Translations under genes and position numbers: made by a program | The notes under the pieces: model-generated | Told to the model about the DNA's origin: nothing | What the model saw: the letters and a program-made list of their open reading frames with translations, nothing else | Database searches by the model: none | Assembly (NCBI RefSeq): GCF_014874065.1 | Contig: NZ_JADBEE010000001.1 | Location: forward strand, 1,240,001-1,304,000 | Direction of reading: 5' to 3' | Source: Nesterenkonia halotolerans | GTDB taxonomy: Bacteria; Actinomycetota; Actinomycetes; Actinomycetales; Micrococcaceae | Length of the DNA stretch: 64,000 nt | In this document: in pieces, positions 1-9,105 of the stretch | Position numbering within the stretch: the stretch's first letter is position 1 | Layout of the letters: each line of letters opens with the position of its first letter

Positions 1-403
1 GGAGGAGGCGGCGCAGAACCTCGGCGTCGAGCCGCGGGAGATCGTCAAGACCCTGGTTGCCAAGGCGAAGCTCACCCAGTCCGCCAACGAGCACAGCTAT
101 GCGGTGGCGCTGATCCCCGGGGACAAGCAGGTGGACTGGGCCAAGCTGCGTCGGCTCGCGGGGATGAAGAAGATGTCGATGACCGCGCCCGAGGAGGCGG
201 TGGAGGCCACCGGGTACCACCCGGGCACGATCACCCCGTTCGGTGCCCGCACCGCCTCCGGTGAACAGTGGCCGATCTACGCGGATGACTCCATCTCGGG
301 CAGGATCGCGATGGGCGCCGGTGAACCGGATCTGAACCTGTTCGTGGACGCTGCTGAGCTGTTCGCGGCCTTCGACGTCGTCGTCGGGGACATCAGCAAG
401 TAG
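1..403 (+). CDS. ybaK: YbaK/ProX-type Cys-tRNA(Pro) deacylase, 5' truncated by window edge
   Basis: The reading frame is open from base 2 and ends at TAG 401-403, so the start lies outside the window. The visible part reads LGVEPREIVKTLVAK, then ALIPGDKQVDWAKL, MTAPEEAVEATGYHPG and a C-terminal NLFVDAAELF. This is the YbaK/EbsC fold, which hydrolyses mischarged Cys-tRNA(Pro) or related aminoacyl-tRNAs in the cytosol. The conserved lysine region and the GxxPG-like turn are present. An ATG at 104 is internal, because the homologous sequence continues upstream of it. The gene converges on dgt. The family is clear; exact tRNA specificity is inferred. Confidence 0.85.
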   Translation, partial: EEAAQNLGVEPREIVKTLVAKAKLTQSANEHSYAVALIPGDKQVDWAKLRRLAGMKKMSMTAPEEAVEATGYHPGTITPFGARTASGEQWPIYADDSISGRIAMGAGEPDLNLFVDAAELFAAFDVVVGDISK

Positions 404-425
404 CCCCTCCTACCCTGCGCTGAGC

Positions 426-483
426 GGCGGATTCTCCGACCATCAGGGCCCTGCTTCCGCATGAGATACACGGAGATTCCGCC
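426..483. terminator. Possible bidirectional terminator between ybaK and dgt
   Basis: A 13-base inverted repeat with one mismatch: left arm GGCGGATTCTCCG at 426-438, right arm CGGAGATTCCGCC at 471-483. It lies between two convergent genes. The 32-base loop is long and there is no U-tract, so an intrinsic terminator is only a suggestion from the position. Confidence 0.35.
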
Positions 484-504
484 CCTCAACGTGAGAGGGA
501 GGAG

Positions 505-1827
505 CTACGCGAAGAGGCGGTTGAAGACTGGGCGGCCGTTGACCAGGGTGGCGTACCACTCCAGCGCCGCGCCGTCGGTGAGCGAGGCGATCTGGTCGAT
601 GATCGCGCGCTGGCGTCCGGACTCATCGGCGGCGTCATGGAAGTCCGCCTGGAACGGCGGCTCCAGGAACTGGTCCCCGGTCTCGGTGAGCAGCGCGTGC
701 AGGCCCTCGATGACCTCGCTCTGCCGGGCGTAGACGGGCTTCTGCTCGCGTGAGGCCATGATGTAGTTCGCCGCGATGCCCTTCATCAGCGAGATCTCCT
801 CGAGCGTCTCGCGCGGCACCACGAGGTCCGCCTCGTGACGCACCAGCGGTCGGTCGCCGTAGGCCTCTCGGGTGGCGGTGAAGATCGCGTGGGAGAACCG
901 GCCGATCAGCTCGCTGGTCATGTTCTTCAGCGCCGCCAGCGCCTTGCGCGAGCCGTCGGACTCCCCCACCCAGGACTCCGCGGAGGCCAGGCGCGCCAGC
1001 GCGGCCTCGATCCGCTCCGGGTCGGTCTCGGGCAGGTACCAGTCGTGGGTGGTCTGCACCACGCGGCGTCGCTGCAGCGGGTCGGTGAGGAACTTCAGCT
1101 GGAAGCGACCGTTGACCACGCCGTCCTCGATGTCATGCACCGAATAGGCGATGTCATCGGCGGCGTCCATCACCTGGGCCTCCATGGATTTGCGCCGACC
1201 CTGCACGCCCTCGCGGATCCAGTCGAACACCTCGAGGTCGTCGGCGTAGGCCCCGAACTTCGGGCTGCGGCTGCCATCGGGCAGCACCGGGGCCTCGTGG
1301 GTCTGCCAGGGGTACTTGACCGCAGCGTCGAGCGACGCGCGGGTCAAGTTCAGCCCGGCCGAACGCCCGTCGGGGTGGAACCGCTTGGTCTCCAGCCGGG
1401 TCAGCAGCCGCAGCGTCTGCGCGTTGCCCTCGAATCCGCCATGCTCCGCGGCCAGTGCGTTCAGCACGGTCTCCCCGTGGTGGCCGAAGGGCGGGTGCCC
1501 GAGGTCGTGGGAGAGGCAGGCGGCGTCGACGACGTCGGGATCGCAGCCCAGCAGCCGGCCGAAGTCCCGGCCCACCTGGGCGACCTCCAGTGAATGGGTC
1601 AGCCGGGTGCGGGAGAAGTCATCGATGTCCGGGGAGACCACCTGGGTCTTGGCCCCGAGCCGGCGCAGCGCGGAGGAGTGAAGAAGCCTGGCGCGGTCGC
1701 GTTCGAAGCTTGACCGGTAGACCGACTTCCCATGCTCGGGCACCCAGCGGGCCTCGTCGGCCTGGGTGTAGCCCGGCCGCAGGGCTGCGTATCCGCCCTC
1801 CACTCGCTCCACATTCTGCGCACTCAT
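505..1827 (-). CDS. dgt: Deoxyguanosinetriphosphate triphosphohydrolase (dGTPase family)
   Basis: This 440-aa HD-superfamily enzyme removes triphosphate from dNTPs and so helps balance nucleotide pools. The metal site is visible as RLTHSLEV (His near 78) and CLSHDLGHPPFGHHGE (His-Asp near 107-108), with a further downstream motif DAADDIAYSVHDIEDG. Length and motifs fit the type-2 dGTPase-like proteins of actinobacteria. The start MSAQNVERVEGG is preceded by the end of dusB 10 bp upstream on the same strand, so the two are probably cotranscribed. Actinobacteria often place dgt next to dusB. True substrate preference (dGTP or broad dNTP) cannot be read from sequence. Confidence 0.9.
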   Translation of the reverse strand: MSAQNVERVEGGYAALRPGYTQADEARWVPEHGKSVYRSSFERDRARLLHSSALRRLGAKTQVVSPDIDDFSRTRLTHSLEVAQVGRDFGRLLGCDPDVVDAACLSHDLGHPPFGHHGETVLNALAAEHGGFEGNAQTLRLLTRLETKRFHPDGRSAGLNLTRASLDAAVKYPWQTHEAPVLPDGSRSPKFGAYADDLEVFDWIREGVQGRRKSMEAQVMDAADDIAYSVHDIEDGVVNGRFQLKFLTDPLQRRRVVQTTHDWYLPETDPERIEAALARLASAESWVGESDGSRKALAALKNMTSELIGRFSHAIFTATREAYGDRPLVRHEADLVVPRETLEEISLMKGIAANYIMASREQKPVYARQSEVIEGLHALLTETGDQFLEPPFQADFHDAADESGRQRAIIDQIASLTDGAALEWYATLVNGRPVFNRLFA

Positions 1828-1837
1828 GCGTTCAACC

Positions 1838-3043
1838 TTAGCCGCCGGAGGTATCGACCTCTGCGGCCTGGATCATCTCCCGCTGCGCCTCGTTGAGTTC
1901 CTGGGACTCCAACCAGTCCTGCGGGAGGTGGACCTTCTTCGGCGAACCGGCTCGGCCGCGCGGCCCCTCGGCGTCGGCTCCGGGGTACTCCAGGCTCTGG
2001 TCCAGCTGCCCGAGCAGGTCCTCGAGCTGGGCCATGGTCTCCACTGAGACGAGCTGGGTGCGCAGCTGCGAGCCCACGGCGTAGCCCTTGAAATACCAGG
2101 CCACGTGCTTGCGGATGTCCTGCATCGCCTTGCGCTCGTCCCCGTCGAAGTACGGAATGAGCATCTGCGCGTGGCGCAGCAGCGTGGCAGAGACCATCGG
2201 CAGATCGGGACGATGCCGCTCGGGACGGCCCTCGAAGGCTGCCTGCAGATCACCGAAGAGCCAGGGCCGGCCCTGACAGCCGCGGCCGACGACGACGCCG
2301 TCCACCCCGGTCTGCTCCACCATCGCCACAGCATCCTCTGCTGACCAGATGTCGCCGTTGCCCAGCACCGGGATGTCGGTGAGGGATTCTCGCAGCTCCG
2401 CGATCGCGGACCAGTCAGCCTGGCCCGAATAGTGCTGGCGGGCGGTCCGGCCATGCAGCGCCACCGCGGCGACGCCGGAGTCCCGGGCGATCTTGCCGGC
2501 TTCGATGAAGGTGAGGTGATCCTCGTCGATGCCCTTGCGCATCTTGACCGTCACCGGGATGTTCGCCTTCGAGGCCTCCCGCACGGCCGTGGCGACGATC
2601 GACTCGAACAGCCTGGTCTTCCAGGGCAGGGCCGAGCCGCCGCCCTTGCGAGTGACCTTGGGGACCGGGCAGCCGAAGTTCATGTCGATGTGATCGGCGC
2701 GGCCTTCTTCGACCAGCATGCGCACGGCATGACCGGTGGTGACCGGGTCCACCGAGTACAGCTGCACCGAGCGGGGCACCTCATCGGGTTCGTGCTTGAT
2801 GATCCGCAGCGACTCTGGACGGCGCTCCACCAGGGCGCGGGCGGTGACCATCTCGTTGACGAAGAGCCCACCGCCGTAGTCGCGGCAGAGCCGACGGAAG
2901 GCGGTGTTCGTGATCCCGGCCATCGGGGCGAGCACCACCGGGGTGTCCACGGTGATGGGGCCCAGCTTCAGCGGTGGCAGCAGCGCACCTGTTCTCGGCG
3001 GGGCTGTGTCTGACTGCGGCGGGGCAGCGGTCTCAACGGTCAT
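1838..3043 (-). CDS. dusB: tRNA-dihydrouridine synthase, DusB type
   Basis: This 401-aa flavoenzyme reduces uridine to dihydrouridine in the tRNA D-loop. It opens the TIM barrel with LAPMAGITNTAFR and carries the catalytic cysteine in MNFGCPVPKVTRKGGG (Cys near 125). It also has VKMRKG, ALHGRTARQHYSG, VLGNGDIW and GVVVGRGCQGRPWLF, which contact FMN and RNA. The C-terminal helical domain is present. The first 25 residues are a Pro/Thr-rich tail of low conservation. The GNAT gene lies 11 bp upstream and dgt 10 bp downstream, which suggests one minus-strand transcription unit. Confidence 0.93.
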   Translation of the reverse strand: MTVETAAPPQSDTAPPRTGALLPPLKLGPITVDTPVVLAPMAGITNTAFRRLCRDYGGGLFVNEMVTARALVERRPESLRIIKHEPDEVPRSVQLYSVDPVTTGHAVRMLVEEGRADHIDMNFGCPVPKVTRKGGGSALPWKTRLFESIVATAVREASKANIPVTVKMRKGIDEDHLTFIEAGKIARDSGVAAVALHGRTARQHYSGQADWSAIAELRESLTDIPVLGNGDIWSAEDAVAMVEQTGVDGVVVGRGCQGRPWLFGDLQAAFEGRPERHRPDLPMVSATLLRHAQMLIPYFDGDERKAMQDIRKHVAWYFKGYAVGSQLRTQLVSVETMAQLEDLLGQLDQSLEYPGADAEGPRGRAGSPKKVHLPQDWLESQELNEAQREMIQAAEVDTSGG

Positions 3044-3054
3044 AGAGGGAGTCC

Positions 3055-4020
3055 TCAGGCCGCGTCGCGGGCGTAGATGAGCGCCTCGAAGTCGAACTCG
3101 GCCAGGCCGGCCTCGATGAGCTCATCCGTGACGGTCTTCAGCGGCACCATGGCGTCATCGACCTCCACCTTGACCGGGAAGTGCGCGGCCAGCATGGAGA
3201 GCATCGCGCGGCAGGAGGTCTCGGCGTCGGCCTCGGGCAGCTCCGGGTTCCAGCCCAGCAGGACGTCGGCAGGATCCTCGGTGCGCTCGGGGGTGTAGCT
3301 GATTGCGAAGGACAGGATGCTGTTGTCGCCGCCATTGGCGGTGTCGCGCAGCACCACGGCACCCGAGGCTCCGGTCTCTGGGGCCAGAAGCATCTGCTGG
3401 GCCCGGCCCACGGTCATCTCGGAGCGGTCCCAGGTGTGCACCGCGTTGTAGAAGTCGGCGACCAGCTGGGTGAGCTCCACAGAACCGGTGGCGAGGTCCT
3501 CGAGATCGAGGCCCGCGCTGTCCAGGTCGGGCAGCTTGATCGCGCCGGGCTGGACCACGACCTGACGGGAGGCCTGGATCTTGGTGAAGCCGTTGTCCTT
3601 GAGGAAGCACTGGGCGGCGGAACGCTTGGCCACCCGGGACTTCAGCGACTGCACGGCGCAGTTGGGAACCTCGGCCTCGAGGATCTGCAGCATCTGCGCG
3701 GCCACACCGCGGCGGCGGTGCTCGGGGGCGACCTCCGCGTAGAAGGACAGCCGGTCCGGGTGCAGGGAGGAGCGGAAGATCGTGGCCGCGGCGACGGGCA
3801 GACCCTCGGCCTCGGCCACGATGCACCGAGACCAGGGGTCGTTGGAGGAGGGCCGCAGCAGGCTGCGGTCCTGGTGGTGCATCGAGTTCTCCGGGTCTCC
3901 CCAGACCTGGAGCAGCTTCAGATCGTCACCTTCGGCCCAGGGCCGCACCGTGAGACCGGAGTCCAGGGTGAGGCGAGCTGGGTCGGCAGGGCGAGCTGCG
4001 GCGTCGTGCTCAGTGCTCAT
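3055..4020 (-). CDS. GNAT-family N-acetyltransferase, probable tandem-GNAT protein
   Basis: A cytosolic acetyl-CoA-dependent acyltransferase of about 321 aa. The acetyl-CoA loop is seen as VAPEHRRRGVAAQML, followed by a helix rich in Arg and Lys. The C-terminal half (residues about 170-320) looks like a second, degenerate GNAT lobe. I chose ATG at 4020 because AAGGA lies about 8 nt upstream; the frame stays open to 4065 without a comparable site. It precedes dusB by 11 bp. The acceptor is unknown: no feature points to antibiotic, protein or tRNA acetylation. Confidence 0.75.
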   Translation of the reverse strand: MSTEHDAAARPADPARLTLDSGLTVRPWAEGDDLKLLQVWGDPENSMHHQDRSLLRPSSNDPWSRCIVAEAEGLPVAAATIFRSSLHPDRLSFYAEVAPEHRRRGVAAQMLQILEAEVPNCAVQSLKSRVAKRSAAQCFLKDNGFTKIQASRQVVVQPGAIKLPDLDSAGLDLEDLATGSVELTQLVADFYNAVHTWDRSEMTVGRAQQMLLAPETGASGAVVLRDTANGGDNSILSFAISYTPERTEDPADVLLGWNPELPEADAETSCRAMLSMLAAHFPVKVEVDDAMVPLKTVTDELIEAGLAEFDFEALIYARDAA

Positions 4021-4140
4021 CGCGTGTCCTTCAAGAGTGCAGACAGTGTCGTTCAGGTCAACCAATCTATGGTAGTACCGTTTCTCGGCACTGCCAAAGC
4101 GGCGAGCACGGATGCGCGATACCCGCTGTTCAGCGACTCG

Positions 4141-4170
4141 GCTCAGCCCAGCTCAGCCCAGCTCAGCCCA
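4141..4170. repeat. Three perfect tandem copies of a 10-bp unit overlapping the glyS stop
   Basis: The decamer GCTCAGCCCA occurs three times without interruption at 4141-4150, 4151-4160 and 4161-4170. The last copy contains the reverse complement of the glyS stop codon at 4163-4165, so copy-number change would mostly affect the 3' untranslated region. Confidence 0.9.
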
Positions 4171-5545
4171 GCAGCTTGACCGCCAGGTAGGACTGCACCT
4201 TGTCCAGGGAGACGCGCTCCTGGGTCATCTCATCGCGGTCGCGGATGGTGACGGCCTGGTCCTCGAGGGTGTCGAAGTCCACGGTGATGCAGAACGGGGT
4301 GCCGATCTCGTCCTGGCGGCGGTAGCGCCGTCCGATGGCGCCGGAGTCGTCGAAGTCGATGTTCCAGTGCTGGCGCAGCTGGTCGGCGAGGTCCTGCGAG
4401 ACCCCGGCGAGCTCCGGCTTCTTCGAGAGCGGCAGCACGGCGGCCTTGACGGGGGCGAGCTTCGGGTGGAGCTTCAGCACCGTGCGGGTGTCCACGCCGC
4501 CCTTGGTGTTCGGCGCCTCATCCTCGGTGTAGGAGTCCACCAGGAAGGCCATCATCGCGCGGGTCAGCCCGAAGGAGGGCTCGATGACGTAAGGGGTGTA
4601 GCGGGTGCCGCTGGCCTGGTCGAAGTACTGCAGCTTCGCGCCGGAGGCGTCGGTGTGCGAGTTCAGGTCATAGTCGGTGCGGTTCGCCACACCCATGAGC
4701 TCGCCCCAGGCCGAGCCCTGGAAATCGAAGCGGTACTCCAGGTCGATGGTGCCCGCGGAGTAGTGGGCACGGTCATCTTCGGGGACGTCGAACTTTCGCA
4801 GGTTCTCCGGGTTCAGACCCAGGTTGACGAACCAGTTGTAGCAGGCGTCCACCCAGTGCTTGAACCACTCGTCGGCCTCGTCCGGGTGGGTGAAGTACTC
4901 GATCTCCATCTGCTCGAACTCACGGGTGCGGAAGATGAAGTTGCCGGGGGTGATCTCGTTGCGGAAGGCCTTGCCGATCTGGCCGATGCCGAAGGGGGGC
5001 TTCTTCCGAGCGGAGGTGACCACGTTGTTGAAGTTCACGAAGATGCCCTGGGCGGTCTCGGGGCGCATGTAGTGCAGCCCCTCCTGGTCGTCCACGGGGC
5101 CCAGGAAGGTCTTCATCAGACCGGAGAACTGCTGGGGCTCGGTCCACTTGCCGGGCTGGCCGGTCTCGGGGTCGCGGATATCGGCGAGCCCGTTCTCCGG
5201 AGGGTGGCCGTGCTTGGCCTCATAGGCCTCGATCAGATGATCGGCGCGGTACCGGCGGTGGGTGTGCAGGGACTCCACCAGCGGATCCGAGAAGGTCTTG
5301 ACGTGGCCCGAGGCGTGCCAGACCGCCTGGGGCAGGATGATCGCCGAATCCAGGCCGACCATGTCGCCGCGTCCACGGACGAAGGTCTGCCACCATTCGG
5401 CCTTGATGTTCTCCTTGAGCTCGGTGCCCAGCGGCCCGTAGTCCCAGGCAGACCGTGTGCCTCCATAGATCTCTCCGGACTGGAACACGAAGCCGCGACG
5501 CTTCGCCAGGGAGATGACTTTGTCGAGTGCGGTCTCTTTGGCCAT
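4163..5545 (-). CDS. glyS: Glycyl-tRNA synthetase, class II homodimeric type
   Basis: This 460-aa cytosolic enzyme charges tRNA(Gly). Visible signatures are [13 protein letters not shown] near the N-terminus, [12 protein letters not shown], the class II motif block [35 protein letters not shown] run (residues about 190-225), and a C-terminal anticodon-binding domain with [16 protein letters not shown]. The start ATG at 5545 gives the usual beginning [19 protein letters not shown]. The frame extends upstream to 5680, but that sequence has no family similarity. A promoter-like pair lies just upstream, so the gene is probably transcribed independently of the deaminase operon. Confidence 0.95.
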   Translation of the reverse strand: MAKETALDKVISLAKRRGFVFQSGEIYGGTRSAWDYGPLGTELKENIKAEWWQTFVRGRGDMVGLDSAIILPQAVWHASGHVKTFSDPLVESLHTHRRYRADHLIEAYEAKHGHPPENGLADIRDPETGQPGKWTEPQQFSGLMKTFLGPVDDQEGLHYMRPETAQGIFVNFNNVVTSARKKPPFGIGQIGKAFRNEITPGNFIFRTREFEQMEIEYFTHPDEADEWFKHWVDACYNWFVNLGLNPENLRKFDVPEDDRAHYSAGTIDLEYRFDFQGSAWGELMGVANRTDYDLNSHTDASGAKLQYFDQASGTRYTPYVIEPSFGLTRAMMAFLVDSYTEDEAPNTKGGVDTRTVLKLHPKLAPVKAAVLPLSKKPELAGVSQDLADQLRQHWNIDFDDSGAIGRRYRRQDEIGTPFCITVDFDTLEDQAVTIRDRDEMTQERVSLDKVQSYLAVKLLG

Positions 5546-5563
5546 GTGGCAGATACACCTCAG

Positions 5564-5593
5564 ATAGTACGGGATGAAGACAGACTGCGTCAG
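5564..5593 (-). promoter_or_regulatory. Candidate sigma70-type promoter for glyS
   Basis: On the minus strand, CTGACG (5588-5593) and TACTAT (5564-5569) are separated by 18 bp. Each matches the housekeeping consensus at four of six positions, and the -10 lies about 19 bp upstream of the chosen ATG. Confidence 0.4.
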
Positions 5594-5731
5594 CTTATCG
5601 CGAGGACCGCGGGAGTGCGGAGTCAGCACGGACCTGTCCGTGGGAGGACGCGGAGCCACCGCCCAGTGCCGACCCCACACGACCCTCGTTTCCCTGGCAG
5701 GGACTTCGCTGCCGTCTTGCGGGCCGTCGTG

Positions 5732-6877
5732 TCATGGTGCCCCGAGCACCAACCCGTATTTGAGGTCGAGCTCAGCGATGGCTGCCCCCACTTCGCGGCG
5801 CAGCGCATCCTTCTCTGCGGCTGGAAGCCAACATGCATCGACGGCCCGCAGAGCCATCTGGCTCAGCTGCTCGTGCGTGGCTCCGACCTCGGAGGAGAGG
5901 ATGTTGTACTCATTCGTCAGTGAGTTCGGGAACATGCCCGGATCATCGGAGCAGGGGACCACGTGGAGACCTGCATCAAGCATGGCTCTGATGGAAGCTC
6001 TCCGCCACGGTCGCCAGGACCGACGTGATGTCACACATCCGACGGTGAAGACCACTTTGTCCTCGCGCAGACGCGCGACGACGTCATCGTCTTCGAGCAC
6101 GTAATAGCCGTGGTCAATGCGATCGCAGCCAAGGTCGTCGAGGCAGGTGATGGTGTTCCGGGCGCTCGGCTGGTGCTCAGAGGAATGGGCCGTTCTCCCC
6201 AGTCCCGCTCGTCCCGCCAGCTGGTATGCCTCTACGAAACGTTCCGGCGGCCCCACCGTCTCCAGATTGTCGAGTCCGACGCCTGCCACATAGGGATGCG
6301 GATGCTCGACTACTGTCCGCACCCATGCAAGCGCCTCCTGCGCGGTCTTCGACCGGTCGATCCCCGCGATGAGGCGACCCGTCATGCCGAACTCACGCTC
6401 GGCAAGCTCGACCCCTCGCGCGAGGGCCTCGACGTACCCCGTGTAGCCCAGCCAAGCCAGATGCCCCGGGAGCTCGTCGAAGAACAGTTCGAGGTGGCGA
6501 ACGTTGGATCGCAGCCGCGCGTCCTCGAACGCCTCATAGACGATCCGCGTCAGATCCCCGCTGCTCTGCAACGACTGTGTCACCCATGCGCAGGCCTGGA
6601 AGAGAGAGTATGACGTCGTAGGTTCTCCCGACGAGGGGCCCTGAGGGACAGGGATCCGGGTATTCCGGTACAGCGACGGATCCGGTGGGCGGGAGTTGAT
6701 ATCGCGGTAGATGACCTCCGGGTCGTCGGGCAGCTCGAGACCAGTCCGTCGGGCCATCTCGGCGAAAGTCGTGGCTCGCACGGTCCCGATCAGATGGCAG
6801 TGGAGGTCGACCTTGGGCAGCTCCTTGATCCAACCCTCCGGAACTGAACCGCTCGAAGTAGTCGCGTCATCGCTCAC
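5732..6877 (-). CDS. Adenosine-deaminase-like metal hydrolase, divergent active-site motifs
   Basis: A 381-aa TIM-barrel amidohydrolase of the adenosine/AMP deaminase family. The metal ligands are recognisable: KVDLHCHLIGT at the N-terminus, a RTAHSSEH segment in place of the usual HAGE, RIDHGYYV in place of RIGHG, and PCSDDPGMF at the end. The usual HLDGS and CPxSN signatures are altered (HLIGT and CVTSRRSW), so the substrate may not be adenosine. The start codon overlaps the end of the binding-protein gene by 4 bp, which ties it to the importer: it probably deaminates what the transporter brings in. Family confidence is high, substrate confidence low. Confidence 0.75.
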   Translation of the reverse strand: MSDDATTSSGSVPEGWIKELPKVDLHCHLIGTVRATTFAEMARRTGLELPDDPEVIYRDINSRPPDPSLYRNTRIPVPQGPSSGEPTTSYSLFQACAWVTQSLQSSGDLTRIVYEAFEDARLRSNVRHLELFFDELPGHLAWLGYTGYVEALARGVELAEREFGMTGRLIAGIDRSKTAQEALAWVRTVVEHPHPYVAGVGLDNLETVGPPERFVEAYQLAGRAGLGRTAHSSEHQPSARNTITCLDDLGCDRIDHGYYVLEDDDVVARLREDKVVFTVGCVTSRRSWRPWRRASIRAMLDAGLHVVPCSDDPGMFPNSLTNEYNILSSEVGATHEQLSQMALRAVDACWLPAAEKDALRREVGAAIAELDLKYGLVLGAP

Positions 6878-7971
6878 TGGCCGGAGACCTCTCGCGCGAA
6901 GCGATTGACCCAGTCGTCTCGAGTCTCGACCAGCTCGGTCGGATCCAAGGTGGAGTATCCGGCATCCACCGGGTCCTCCGCGATGTCGCCGACGACCTCG
7001 GTGAGTTCAGCCGGGATCTCTGCTTCGAGATTCACGGGAAGGTCTCCCACGATCTCAGCCGAACTCGTCTGGCCCTCCTGACTGAGGAGGTAGTCGATGA
7101 ACTGGTGGGCCGCTTCAGTGTTGGCAGCTCCCTCGGCGATCATCGCGCGGTTGGTGGCCATGAAGCGATTGTCCTCTGGTGCGACCCACCCCACGGGTTC
7201 TCCGGAGGACACCAGATTGGTGGCGAAGCCGTTCAGGCTGCCCGCCGCGGCGATCTCACCCTGCGTGAGCAGATTCGTCACTTCGGTCGATGAACTGTAG
7301 AACTGAAGCACGCCTGGTGCCCACTCGGCTAGCTGCTCGTAGGCGGCGTCCACGTCGTAGGGCCCGCCGCCGTAGTGCCCCGCAACACCGCTGACCATGA
7401 GCTGACCTGCAGTCACGGAGATGTCGGGAAGCGCCACCCGCCCTGATAGCGCTTCATCCCCCCACATGTCCCAGCTCGCAGCCTCCTCGGCGTCGAGCTC
7501 ATCGGTGGAGTAGAGGGTCCCGTAAAGCTGATAGCTGTAGGCCGGTCCCAGGTAGGTGTCCTCTGTCGCGAAATCCGCGATCTCTTCCATTGAAGGGACC
7601 TGGTCCTGATCAAGCTCCGCGAAGAGCTCATCTTGCTGGCCAAGTGCGGCGTAGTAGTCGCTGATCAGGACGACGTCTACTCCGGGATCCTCCCCTGCTG
7701 AAAGCTGCAATTGTGAGAGTCGGTCTGCATTGGATCCAGTGTCGAGCTCGACCTCGATTCCGGTCTCTTCGGTGAAGGGATCCACCACTGCTTCCTGGAA
7801 CTCTTCGACGCCGAACGGGAATGTGCTCACCACGAGGGTCTCGTCACCGTCCTCCGCGGTCGCCGAGGAGCCGCAGGCACTGAGCAAGAGGCCACTGGTG
7901 ATCAGTGCTGCGGTGGCGACGCCGGGACGCGACGCTGGAGAGTGCTTCTTGGAAAAGGTGGAAACTGGCAC
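6874..7971 (-). CDS. Extracellular solute-binding lipoprotein of a polyamine-type ABC importer
   Basis: A 365-aa secreted lipoprotein. An N-terminal hydrophobic run ends in the lipobox LLLSACGSS, after which the mature protein is anchored to the membrane by lipidated Cys. The remainder has the periplasmic-binding fold of the PotD/PotF class (VVSTFPFGVEEFQEAVVDPF, then QLMVSGVAGHYGG). The start GTG at 7971 has AAAGGA 6 nt upstream; the frame also offers TTG at 7986. It sits between the ATPase gene (78 bp upstream) and the deaminase (4-bp overlap). The ligand is not deducible; polyamine, spermidine or a nucleoside-like amine are options. Confidence 0.8.
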   Translation of the reverse strand: MPVSTFSKKHSPASRPGVATAALITSGLLLSACGSSATAEDGDETLVVSTFPFGVEEFQEAVVDPFTEETGIEVELDTGSNADRLSQLQLSAGEDPGVDVVLISDYYAALGQQDELFAELDQDQVPSMEEIADFATEDTYLGPAYSYQLYGTLYSTDELDAEEAASWDMWGDEALSGRVALPDISVTAGQLMVSGVAGHYGGGPYDVDAAYEQLAEWAPGVLQFYSSSTEVTNLLTQGEIAAAGSLNGFATNLVSSGEPVGWVAPEDNRFMATNRAMIAEGAANTEAAHQFIDYLLSQEGQTSSAEIVGDLPVNLEAEIPAELTEVVGDIAEDPVDAGYSTLDPTELVETRDDWVNRFAREVSGQ

Positions 7972-8049
7972 GGGCGTTCCTTTCAATCGGGGGTCAAGCT
8001 TGATCGTGGGTCAGACTTCATGGGGCAGCTGGGTTCGAGGGCGCTTGGT

Positions 8050-9105
8050 TCAGAGCTCAATCAGGCTCGCGGCGGGAGCGACGACGTCGACCTGGTCCCC
8101 CCGCTGCAGTTCCCTGGCGGCATCGGCACGGATGTCACACATCAGGCGAACTTCTCGACCGTTGGCCTCCCGCGCCGAGACGGTGACGAGCACGTCGACG
8201 CCCCGGTAGGCGAGATCAAGGATCTGTCCTTGCAGCCGGAGTCCACCGAGAGACCCCTGGGATGTTCCTGCGGGCACGACTCCGAGGTGCTCGGGCCGAA
8301 CGGTGAGAGTCGCGCCGTCGGAGGAGGAGAGGAAGTTCTCGTAGCCCATGAACTCGGCGACGAACCGGTCGGCGGGTGCGCCGAAGACCTCCTGGGGTGC
8401 GCCCTGCTGCATGATCTTGCCCTCGCGCATGACCACCATCTCGTCGCTCATCTCCAACGCCTCGTCCTGGTCGTGGGTCACCAGGACCACCGAGAGTCCG
8501 GTCTCGCCCTGTATGCGCCGGATCTCGCTTCGCATCTGGACTCTCAGTCGCGCGTCCAGATTGGAAAGCGGCTCGTCCAGGAGCAGGAGCTTGGGACGGA
8601 CGGCGATCGCCCGGGCCAGAGCGACGCGCTGCTGCTGACCCCCGGAGAGCTGACGTGGCCTGCTTTTGGCCAGGTGTCCCAGCCCCACCATGTCCAGGCT
8701 CTCTTGGGCACGGCGGTCCTGTTCGGCGCGGGGGAGCTTGCGCAGCTTCAACCCATACGCGACGTTTTCGGCAACTGTCATGTGGGGGAAGAGCGCGTAC
8801 GACTGGAACACCATCCCGAGCCCTCGACGCTCCGGTGGCAGCCGGGTCGCATCCTCACCTTGGATGTAGATGGTTCCGCTGCTGGGCTGGCTGTACCCAG
8901 CCAACATTCGCAACGAGGTCGTCTTGCCGCAGCCGGACGGGCCTAGCAGTGTGGTCAGTCGACCCGCGGGGATCTCCAGGGAGATGTCGTCCACGGCAGT
9001 GAAGTCACCGAACACCTGGCTGACGTTCTTGAAGCTCGCAGCGGGCGCGGACTGCGGATCAGAGTGATCCTCTGGGTTCCGACGGAGCGGAGTGGTGGTG
9101 TTCAT
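8050..9105 (-). CDS. ABC importer ATPase, PotA-like, with C-terminal TOBE domain
   Basis: A 351-aa cytosolic ATPase powering the importer. It has Walker A LGPSGCGKTT (residues about 54-63), Q-loop VFQSYALFPHMTV, signature LSGGQQQR, Walker B LLLLDEPLSNLD and switch VLVTHDQDEA. Residues about 270-350 form the TOBE regulatory region (TVRPEHLGV). The stop side is followed after 78 bp by the binding protein, and the start overlaps the upstream permease gene by 4 bp, which implies tight cotranslation. Closest functional class is spermidine/putrescine or iron-type importers; only the class is certain. Confidence 0.9.
   Translation of the reverse strand: MNTTTPLRRNPEDHSDPQSAPAASFKNVSQVFGDFTAVDDISLEIPAGRLTTLLGPSGCGKTTSLRMLAGYSQPSSGTIYIQGEDATRLPPERRGLGMVFQSYALFPHMTVAENVAYGLKLRKLPRAEQDRRAQESLDMVGLGHLAKSRPRQLSGGQQQRVALARAIAVRPKLLLLDEPLSNLDARLRVQMRSEIRRIQGETGLSVVLVTHDQDEALEMSDEMVVMREGKIMQQGAPQEVFGAPADRFVAEFMGYENFLSSSDGATLTVRPEHLGVVPAGTSQGSLGGLRLQGQILDLAYRGVDVLVTVSAREANGREVRLMCDIRADAARELQRGDQVDVVAPAASLIEL

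Noticed and set aside
4112..5923. 603-codon plus-strand frame opposite glyS
   Set aside because: No family similarity; it covers the synthetase and the deaminase end, both well supported on the minus strand.
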